6,207 bases of DNA from Flavobacteriaceae bacterium UBA5079 (lineage in GTDB: Bacteria > Bacteroidota > Bacteroidia > Flavobacteriales > Flavobacteriaceae). Below are positions 1 to 6,207 of this stretch, piece after piece. Under the pieces are notes generated by a model. That model saw nothing but the letters and a program-made list of their open reading frames with translations, was not told the origin of the DNA and made no database searches. Location of the stretch: positions 57,392-63,598 of the forward strand of contig DIAL01000014.1 of the NCBI GenBank assembly GCA_002414705.1, read 5' to 3'. The position numbers and the translations under genes were made by a program. Numbering within the stretch: position 1 is the first letter of the stretch; every line of letters starts with the position of its first letter.

Positions 1-298
1 TCATCCAGACAGTATTCCAGCACCTTACAATCATAGTAATATAGATAGTGATGAGGTATTGTACTATGTAGATGGCGATTTTATGAGCAGAAATGATATT
101 GACGCTGGTCATATTTCTTTACATCCAGCAGGTATTCCTCATGGTCCACATCCAGGAGCTGCCGAACGTAGTATTGGAAAAACAGAAACAGAAGAATTAG
201 CCGTCATGGTAGATACGTTCAAACCTTTACAAGTAACGGAAGATGCCATGAAAATAGCCGATGAGGATTATTATAAGTCATGGTTAGAACATGAATAA
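1..298 (+). CDS. hmgA: Homogentisate 1,2-dioxygenase, C-terminal part (5' end outside the window)
   Basis: This is the last 98 codons of a gene entering from the left; the frame is open from base 2 and stops with TAA at 296-298. The enzyme is a cytoplasmic Fe(II) cupin dioxygenase that opens the ring of homogentisate to give maleylacetoacetate in tyrosine and phenylalanine degradation. Visible family marks are PYNHSN (His at bases 32-34), a Glu in DSDEVLYYV (53-55), and the segment HPAGIPHGPHPG, whose PHGP His (140-142) matches the C-terminal iron-binding His of the family. The first His and the Glu fit the other two ligands (His335, Glu341 and His371 in the human enzyme), although their spacing here is seven residues rather than six. 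The next gene, hppD, makes this enzyme's substrate, which supports the call. No start or N-terminal domain can be seen. Confidence 0.9.
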   Translation, partial: HPDSIPAPYNHSNIDSDEVLYYVDGDFMSRNDIDAGHISLHPAGIPHGPHPGAAERSIGKTETEELAVMVDTFKPLQVTEDAMKIADEDYYKSWLEHE

Positions 299-303
299 TT
301 AGA

Positions 304-373
304 AGCTATTTCCCGCTTTTCGCTGTATATTTTTTGTGACAAACAAAAAAGGATGCCGCTTCAATCAGGGCTA
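304..373. repeat. Probable interspersed intergenic repeat with a central A/T hairpin
   Basis: This non-coding stretch between hmgA and hppD has an internal design. It begins with AGCT and a CCCGCTTTTCGCTG block, has a central 8-bp inverted repeat (TTTTTTGT at 330-337, ACAAAAAA at 343-350, 5-base loop), then GGATGCCGCTTCAATCAGGG and CT. It is more GC-rich at its flanks than the surrounding spacer. From memory, very similar text (GGATGCCGCTTCAATC..GGGCT joined by an A/T hairpin to an AGCGGGAAATAGC-like arm) recurs between genes in many Flavobacteriaceae genomes; that recall cannot be verified here. The hairpin might also help end hmgA transcription, but no clean T run follows it on the + strand. 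Only one copy lies in the window. Confidence 0.5.
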
Positions 374-389
374 AAACAAAATAATAAAC

Positions 390-419
390 ATTCGTTATCA
401 AATTAACATATTAACGAAT
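390..419. promoter_or_regulatory. Inverted repeat upstream of hppD, candidate operator
   Basis: ATTCGTTA (390-397) and TAACGAAT (412-419) form a perfect 8-bp inverted repeat. The arms are separated by 14 bases and their centres lie 22 bases apart, about two helical turns. The spacer is A/T-rich and carries further TTAA steps. The right arm ends 17 bases before the hppD ATG. This geometry suits a dimeric regulator binding on one face of the DNA, or a weak stem-loop in the leader. Genes for tyrosine degradation are often substrate-regulated, but no regulator gene lies in the window and the binding protein is unknown. In such A/T-rich DNA, chance is a real alternative. Confidence 0.4.
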
Positions 420-436
420 CAACAACTAACAGTATT

Positions 437-1600
<1,164 letters not shown>

Positions 1601-1622
1601 TAATTAAAAATATGAATAACAT

Positions 1623-1656
1623 AAAAACTCTATCATAATTACAGATAGAGTTTTTT
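1623..1656 (+). terminator. Rho-independent terminator of hppD
   Basis: AAAAACTCTATC (1623-1634) pairs perfectly with GATAGAGTTTTT (1644-1655), giving a 12-bp stem with a 9-base loop and a T run at 1651-1656. It starts 22 bases after the hppD stop. Because A residues precede the left arm, it could also end transcription coming from the opposite strand, though no such gene is present. It separates the tyrosine genes from the operon that follows. Confidence 0.9.
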
Positions 1657-1662
1657 GTTTCA

Positions 1663-1670
1663 TATTTTTG
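1663..1670 (+). promoter_or_regulatory. Candidate Bacteroidota -7 promoter element for the DUF3108-TDO-M23-pgi operon
   Basis: TATTTTTG matches the Bacteroidota -7 consensus TAnnTTTG exactly. It lies just after the hppD terminator and 67 bases before the ATG at 1738, the right place for the promoter of the downstream operon. The weak point is the -33 element: no TTTG or TTG is found at the expected distance upstream (around 1637-1643, inside the terminator hairpin), and the nearest TTTG (1654-1657) is too close. In A/T-rich DNA the 8-mer alone is modest evidence. Confidence 0.45.
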
Positions 1671-1737
1671 GAATAATAATTGTAATCTATTAATAAAAGC
1701 AACGTTACAGTTGTGGTTTACAATTAGAATCAATGTT

Positions 1738-2520
1738 ATGAGAAAAATACTAATTACATGCATTGCCATTTTAACTTTAAGTTCTGCTTTTTCTCAAATG
1801 GAGAGTGCTTATGGTGTTGGCGAATGGTTTCGTTTTGAAATGAGTTATAGCGGTTGGATGAAAGCTGGAGAAGCAACACTAACCGTAAACGAATCCATGT
1901 ATAAAAACAAACCTGTTTTTCATGTTGTTGGAAAAGGGTGGACAACAGGTGCTGTAAGTTGGTTTTTTAAAGTAGAGGATCGTTATGAAAGTTATTTCGA
2001 TAAAAAATTGAATATACCTTATAAATTTATCAGAGATATTGATGAAGGCGGACATACTAAAAATATTGAAATAGAATTCGATCAAACCAATAACAAAGCA
2101 CATGTTAATAATATAAAACATAATAAAAAAAAATCGTTTGATACCAAGCCTAAAATTCAAGATATGGTATCTACATTTTATTATTTGCGTAATAATTTGG
2201 ATATCGATAATCTTAAAATAAATGATGAAGTTGAAATTAATATGTTTTTTGATGAAGAAAATTATGGCTTCAAATTACGGTATTTAGGTATCGAAGTCAT
2301 TACCACTAGTTTTGGAAAAGTTAACGCCTTAAAATTTAGACCGTATGTTATGGCAGGTCGCGTATTTAAGGAAGAAGAAAGCCTAACGTTATGGGTTTCA
2401 AATGATAAAAATAGAATACCTTTACGTATCAAAGCCGATTTGGCTGTAGGTTCATTACGAGCCGATTTAGACGCCTTTAAAGGTTTAAAACACCCTTTTA
2501 AAATTATAGTAGAAAATTAA
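1738..2520 (+). CDS. Exported DUF3108 domain protein
   Basis: This 260-residue protein begins with a Sec signal peptide: MRK, a hydrophobic stretch at residues 4-14, and a probable cleavage after Ala17-Phe18-Ser19, leaving Gln20 at the mature N-terminus. It is therefore expected in the periplasm or outer envelope. The mature part has the DUF3108 (PF11306) pattern: a GEWFRFEMSYSGWMKAGEATLTV opening strand region at 28-50, a VEDRYESYFD segment at 79-88, and a C-terminal LTLWVSNDKNRIPLRIKA block at 217-234. The predicted fold is largely beta-strand, and no catalytic motif is visible. The function of the family is not established. The ATG at 1738 is preferred over an in-frame TTG at 1711 because it starts directly at the signal peptide. 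The gene is the first of a tight operon, 4 bases before TDO. A run of nine A residues (2125-2133) encodes Lys130-132. Confidence 0.85.
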   Translation: MRKILITCIAILTLSSAFSQMESAYGVGEWFRFEMSYSGWMKAGEATLTVNESMYKNKPVFHVVGKGWTTGAVSWFFKVEDRYESYFDKKLNIPYKFIRDIDEGGHTKNIEIEFDQTNNKAHVNNIKHNKKKSFDTKPKIQDMVSTFYYLRNNLDIDNLKINDEVEINMFFDEENYGFKLRYLGIEVITTSFGKVNALKFRPYVMAGRVFKEEESLTLWVSNDKNRIPLRIKADLAVGSLRADLDAFKGLKHPFKIIVEN

Positions 2521-2524
2521 TAGC

Positions 2525-3442
2525 ATGAATAACGACATAACCAACCAACTCAAAGAAAAATTTGATAATATAAGTCAAGATTTAAATGTCCACTTACAAG
2601 GTTTATTATATAGTAAGCCCATTAATTATTGGGATTATATTCAGACCGATGCGCTTTTAGATTTGCAAACACAACGTTCTGTTTTACCTGACGAAATGGT
2701 TTTTATCATGTATCATCAAATAAACGAGTTGTTATTTAAAATGATACTTTGGGAAATAGATCAAGTTGCAACTGCAGAAAAACTATCGGCCGATTTCTTT
2801 TCAACAAAACTCATGCGTATTAGTCGGTATTTTGATATGTTAACATCATCTTTCGAAATTATGCGAGATGGAATGGATGTGGAACAGTATAATAAATTCC
2901 GATTAACTTTAACACCAGCTAGTGGTTTTCAAAGCGCACAGTATCGTAAAATTGAGATTTCATCTACCGAATTAATAAATTTAATAGATAATCGTTTTCG
3001 TGAAACCATTGACAGAAATACACCATTTGAACATGCTTTTGAGCATTTATACTGGCAAGCAGCAGGAAAAGACTACAAAACGGGTAAAAAAAGCTATTTA
3101 TTAACAGTTTTTGAAGAACGATACAAACAGGAATTTATTAGATTTGCGAAATTCTATAACAAAAGTAACCTTTGGACCAAGTTCAAAGAATTGCCAGAAG
3201 AAGTAAGAACAAATAAAGATTTAGTAAATGCCATGCGTCATTATGACTATACGGTGAATATTAAATGGGTTATGGCACATTATAATACGGCCAACCATTA
3301 TTTAAATATAGGTGGTAAAACTGCAGAAGCAACAGGAGGAAGTGAATGGGTAAAATACATGCATCCAAAATATCAAAGACGAATATTCTTTCCAGAACTA
3401 TGGAGCAAACAAGAGCTAGCGGAATGGGGAGAAAATTTATAA
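2525..3442 (+). CDS. kynA: Tryptophan 2,3-dioxygenase
   Basis: This 305-residue, mainly helical cytoplasmic haem enzyme inserts O2 into L-tryptophan to give N-formylkynurenine, opening the kynurenine pathway. Family marks in order are MVFIMYHQINELLFKMILWE (58-77; His64 fits the active-site His of the HQxxEL motif), SGFQSAQYRKIE (133-144; Arg141 fits the Arg that binds the substrate carboxylate), WVMAH (248-252; His252 fits the proximal haem ligand), and TGGS (270-273), the loop that contacts substrate. The length is close to the roughly 300 residues of bacterial TDO. The stretch between the haem His and TGGS seems about four residues longer than in the enzymes I recall, and His258 is a second candidate ligand. 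The start lies 4 bases after the DUF3108 stop and the end overlaps the M23 gene by 19 bases, which implies co-transcription. No other kynurenine-pathway gene is in the window. Confidence 0.93.
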   Translation: MNNDITNQLKEKFDNISQDLNVHLQGLLYSKPINYWDYIQTDALLDLQTQRSVLPDEMVFIMYHQINELLFKMILWEIDQVATAEKLSADFFSTKLMRISRYFDMLTSSFEIMRDGMDVEQYNKFRLTLTPASGFQSAQYRKIEISSTELINLIDNRFRETIDRNTPFEHAFEHLYWQAAGKDYKTGKKSYLLTVFEERYKQEFIRFAKFYNKSNLWTKFKELPEEVRTNKDLVNAMRHYDYTVNIKWVMAHYNTANHYLNIGGKTAEATGGSEWVKYMHPKYQRRIFFPELWSKQELAEWGENL

Positions 3443-4710
3443 TTCTAATTGCTGTTTTTATAACATTATTAGGTTGTAAAAACGACCAGTCAGAACCTGT
3501 TGAAATAGATGAGTTTGCAGCTATTATACCACCAGAGGAACTGAAAGAATTTGGTTTTAACTTAAATGATTATATCGTTAAACGCGATACAATTCGTAAA
3601 GGTGAAAGTTTTGGTGTTATTATGGAACGCTATAAAATTGGCTATCCTAAAATTTTTCAGATTGCTGAAGAAACAAAAAATGATTTTGATATTAGAAAAC
3701 TGCAATTAGGAAAACCATATACCGTTTTATGCTCAAAAGATTCTCTCCAACAAGCACTTTCTTTTATCTATCAACCCAATCGGGAGGAATATGTAGTTCT
3801 TAATTTTAAAGATTCTATTCATGCCTTTACGAGTAGAAAGCCCATAACTTATGTTGAAAAAGAGTTTGCAGGTGTTATTACTAGCGATCTTTCTCAAACA
3901 CTTTCAGATGGTGGAAAAAGTTTACTTCTTGCGTATAAAATGTCTGATATTTATGCTTGGACAATAGATTTTACCAGACTTCAAAAAGGCGACCATTTCA
4001 AAATAATTTATACTGATAAGTATATTGACGATACACTTTATGCTGGTATTGATAATATTAAAGCAGCTTATTTTGAACATAAAAGTGAACCTTTTTATGC
4101 CTTTGAATTTGAAACTGATTCTGTAAAACGAATTACAGATTATTTTAATGAAGAAGCTAAAAACTTACGTCGTGCTTTTTTAAAAGCACCAGTAGAGTAT
4201 AAACGAATTACATCTCGGTATAATTTAAAAAGACGTATTGCGCTTTATGGAAATAGAATTAGACCACATAAAGGAACCGATTTTTCGGCAAATATTGGTA
4301 CGCCAATTCGTTCTACAGCCAACGGAACCGTTACCAAATCTGCTTACACTAGAGGGAATGGTAATTATGTAAAAATTAGACATAATTCTACTTACGAAAC
4401 CCAATATCTTCATATGAAAAAACAGAACGTGAAAGTTGGACAGCATGTGAAGCAAGGAGATGTTATTGGTTGGGTAGGTATGACGGGAAATACATCTGGA
4501 CCTCACGTATGTTATCGTTTTTGGAAAAATGGGAAACAAGTAGATCCGTTTAAGCAAAAATTACCAGAATCTGAACCCATTTCCGATAGTTTAAAAGTTA
4601 GATATTTAGACTTTATTAAACCATTAAAAATACAATTGGACGCTATAAAGGTTCAAGAATCGAATAGTTTAGAATCTACACCAGAAGATTTAATTACACA
4701 ATTAGATTAA
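3424..4710 (+). CDS. M23-family peptidoglycan peptidase lipoprotein with an HxC metal motif
   Basis: This 428-residue protein has a lipoprotein signal peptide (MGRK, hydrophobic 5-16, lipobox LLGC with Cys18), so it should be lipid-anchored in the envelope. Residues about 50-100 ([20 protein letters not shown]..) resemble the LysM/OapA-like N-terminal domain of M23 peptidases. The LytM/M23 domain spans about 255-380: HKGTD (His282, Asp286, the HxxxD zinc motif), YLH (His330), the hydrophobic-Gly pattern [20 protein letters not shown], and GPHVCYRFW (361-367). Where the family normally has HxH, this protein has His361-Val-Cys363, so the third zinc ligand is replaced by Cys. It would be expected to cut peptide cross-links, unless the change makes it a non-catalytic regulator. 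The ATG at 3424 is chosen because it starts exactly at the signal peptide; in-frame ATGs further upstream (3346, 3400) would add a polar extension. It overlaps TDO by 19 bases and pgi follows after 4. Confidence 0.88.
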   Translation: MGRKFIILIAVFITLLGCKNDQSEPVEIDEFAAIIPPEELKEFGFNLNDYIVKRDTIRKGESFGVIMERYKIGYPKIFQIAEETKNDFDIRKLQLGKPYTVLCSKDSLQQALSFIYQPNREEYVVLNFKDSIHAFTSRKPITYVEKEFAGVITSDLSQTLSDGGKSLLLAYKMSDIYAWTIDFTRLQKGDHFKIIYTDKYIDDTLYAGIDNIKAAYFEHKSEPFYAFEFETDSVKRITDYFNEEAKNLRRAFLKAPVEYKRITSRYNLKRRIALYGNRIRPHKGTDFSANIGTPIRSTANGTVTKSAYTRGNGNYVKIRHNSTYETQYLHMKKQNVKVGQHVKQGDVIGWVGMTGNTSGPHVCYRFWKNGKQVDPFKQKLPESEPISDSLKVRYLDFIKPLKIQLDAIKVQESNSLESTPEDLITQLD

Positions 4711-4714
4711 GCTT

Positions 4715-6207
4715 ATGTCATTACCTAAAATAAACCCAACCACCACGAATGCGTGGCAAAATCTTCATGAGCATTTTTTAGCTATGAAAAATCAGAAAAT
4801 GACTGATTTATTTGCAAATAATGCCAATCGCGCAGATGTATTTTCTATTGAGTGGGATGATTTTTTCGTCGATTTTTCAAAAAACAGAATCACAGATGAA
4901 ACGTTTTCATTACTGCTAAAATTAGCTGAAGAAACGAAATTACAGGATGCAATAAATAGTCAGTTTTCTGGAGAAGCTATTAATGAAACTGAAGGACGTG
5001 CTGTTTTACATACCGCTTTAAGAGCACCGAAAGATGCAACAGTTTTGGTGGATGGTGTTAATGTTATTCCAGAAATACATCAGGTAAAAAAGCAAATTAA
5101 AAATTTTACTAATCGCGTAGTAAATGGCAATCTTACTGGTTTTACAGGGAAACCTTTTACCGACATAGTTAATATAGGTATTGGAGGTTCAGATTTAGGT
5201 CCTTCCATGGTTGTAGAAGCTTTGCAGTTTTATAAAAACCACTTAACAACACATTTTGTGAGTAATGTGGATGGTGATCATGTAAATGAAGTGATAAAAA
5301 AACTAAATCCAGAAACCACACTATTCGTCATTGTTTCAAAAACGTTTACCACGCAAGAAACCCTTTCTAATGCGAACACTATTCGTGAATGGTTTTTAAA
5401 TTACACCACAGAAGATGCTATAGCCAAACATTTTGTGGCCGTATCAACAAACATTGAGAGTGTTCAAAAATTTGGAATTCAAACCGATAATATTTTCCCA
5501 ATGTGGGATTGGGTTGGTGGTAGATTCTCATTATGGAGCGCTGTTGGATTATCCATAAGTTTATCTGTAGGTTATGATAATTTTAATAACCTGTTAAAAG
5601 GTGCACATACAATGGATTCCCATTTTAAAACAGCACCTTTCAAAGAAAATATTCCAGTTGTTTTAGCTTTAATTAGTATTTGGTATAACAATTTTTTCCA
5701 TGCAGAAAGTGAAGCCGTTATTCCATATACTCAATATCTAAATCAGTTTGCAACCTATTTACAGCAAGGCATTATGGAAAGTAATGGGAAATCTGTAGAC
5801 CGAAATGGTCAACCCGTAACTTACCAAACAGGAACACTAATTTGGGGAGAACCAGGTACGAATTCACAACATGCTTTTTTTCAGTTAATTCATCAAGGAA
5901 CTAAATTAATTCCAGCAGATTTTATTGGTTTTGCACAATCATTGCATGGAAATCAAGAGCATCAAGATAAATTAATTTCTAATTTCATTGCACAAACTGA
6001 AGCGTTAATGAATGGAAAAACGGAAGCAGATGTTATTACTGAATTTAAACAGCAGCATAAACCATTAGGACGTGTCAAAGAATTAGTGCCTTTTAAGGTG
6101 TTTACTGGAAACAATCCAACGAATACCATTTTCATAAAGAAACTAACTCCAGAAAGTTTAGGGAAACTTATTGCCCTTTATGAGCATAAAATATTTGTTC
6201 AGGGCGT
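4715..6207 (+). CDS. pgi: Glucose-6-phosphate isomerase (3' end outside the window)
   Basis: The frame is open for 497 codons from ATG 4715 to the window edge with no stop. The cytoplasmic enzyme interconverts glucose 6-phosphate and fructose 6-phosphate in glycolysis and gluconeogenesis. Both SIS domains are represented: [13 protein letters not shown] (153-165), the phosphate-binding SKTFTTQET (208-216), the PGI signature [14 protein letters not shown] (265-278, with Arg270), [10 protein letters not shown] (350-359) with catalytic base Glu355, and [16 protein letters not shown] (381-396) with His386. These numbers coincide with those I recall for E. coli Pgi (549 residues), so about 50 residues are missing, including the second signature (FDQxGVE) and the catalytic Lys near 514. 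The start is 4 bases after the M23 stop with no Shine-Dalgarno. It is probably the last or a later gene of the operon. Confidence 0.97.
   Translation, partial: MSLPKINPTTTNAWQNLHEHFLAMKNQKMTDLFANNANRADVFSIEWDDFFVDFSKNRITDETFSLLLKLAEETKLQDAINSQFSGEAINETEGRAVLHTALRAPKDATVLVDGVNVIPEIHQVKKQIKNFTNRVVNGNLTGFTGKPFTDIVNIGIGGSDLGPSMVVEALQFYKNHLTTHFVSNVDGDHVNEVIKKLNPETTLFVIVSKTFTTQETLSNANTIREWFLNYTTEDAIAKHFVAVSTNIESVQKFGIQTDNIFPMWDWVGGRFSLWSAVGLSISLSVGYDNFNNLLKGAHTMDSHFKTAPFKENIPVVLALISIWYNNFFHAESEAVIPYTQYLNQFATYLQQGIMESNGKSVDRNGQPVTYQTGTLIWGEPGTNSQHAFFQLIHQGTKLIPADFIGFAQSLHGNQEHQDKLISNFIAQTEALMNGKTEADVITEFKQQHKPLGRVKELVPFKVFTGNNPTNTIFIKKLTPESLGKLIALYEHKIFVQG

Noticed and set aside
326..336. TATATTTTTTG upstream of hppD as a -7 promoter element
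   Set aside because: The spacing does not fit TAnnTTTG exactly (one base too long), no -33 partner is seen, and the bases belong to the hairpin of the repeat-like element.
1711..1737. TTG start giving a nine-residue N-terminal extension of the DUF3108 protein
   Set aside because: The extension would precede a perfect signal peptide that begins at ATG 1738, and TTG starts are uncommon when an ATG fits.
1879..2160. Minus-strand 93-codon frame rich in Phe and Ile
   Set aside because: It is antisense to the well-supported DUF3108 gene; the apparent membrane character reflects the reverse complement of Lys/Asn/Glu-rich codons.
3346..3423. Upstream ATGs adding 26 or 8 residues to the M23 protein
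   Set aside because: They lie deep in the conserved end of TDO and would place polar residues in front of a lipoprotein signal peptide.
4225..4557. 110-codon open frame on the minus strand inside the M23 gene
   Set aside because: It lies wholly antisense to the conserved catalytic domain, shows no recognisable family, and its composition is that of a shadow frame in A/T-rich DNA.
6160..6207. Possible truncation of pgi
   Set aside because: The frame simply runs off the window while still in a conserved region; this is an edge effect, not a broken gene.

Overview
The window looks like a chromosomal segment from a member of the Bacteroidota, most likely a marine-type Flavobacteriaceae. The evidence is low GC content with A/T-ending codons, start codons without Shine-Dalgarno sequences, a Bacteroidota-type -7 promoter element (TAnnTTTG), and protein variants that I recall as typical of flavobacteria. 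All genes lie on the + strand. No mobile element, CRISPR array, tRNA or rRNA was seen, and no gene-free stretch exceeds 300 bases.

Left block (1-1660): aromatic amino acid degradation. The window opens in the 3' end of homogentisate 1,2-dioxygenase (hmgA). A 138-base gap follows, holding a probable interspersed intergenic repeat and, next to the following gene, an 8-bp inverted repeat that could be an operator. Then comes a complete 4-hydroxyphenylpyruvate dioxygenase (hppD). The two enzymes catalyse consecutive steps of tyrosine breakdown: 4-hydroxyphenylpyruvate to homogentisate, then to maleylacetoacetate. A strong 12-bp stem-loop followed by T residues closes the block.

Right block (1661-6207): a probable four-gene operon. 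A TAnnTTTG element right after the terminator may start it. The genes are an exported DUF3108 protein, tryptophan 2,3-dioxygenase (TDO, first step of the kynurenine pathway), an M23-type peptidoglycan peptidase lipoprotein, and glucose-6-phosphate isomerase (pgi, cut by the window end). They are separated by 4 bases, a 19-base overlap and 4 bases, so they are very likely co-transcribed. Functionally the operon is mixed: a cytoplasmic haem dioxygenase, two envelope proteins and a glycolytic enzyme.

Most of the window is ordinary core metabolism, and I see no clear new system. The points most worth a second look are the M23 lipoprotein, whose usual HxH zinc motif reads H-V-C; a longer substrate-loop region in the TDO; the inverted repeat in front of hppD; the repeat-like element between hmgA and hppD; and the mixed operon itself.
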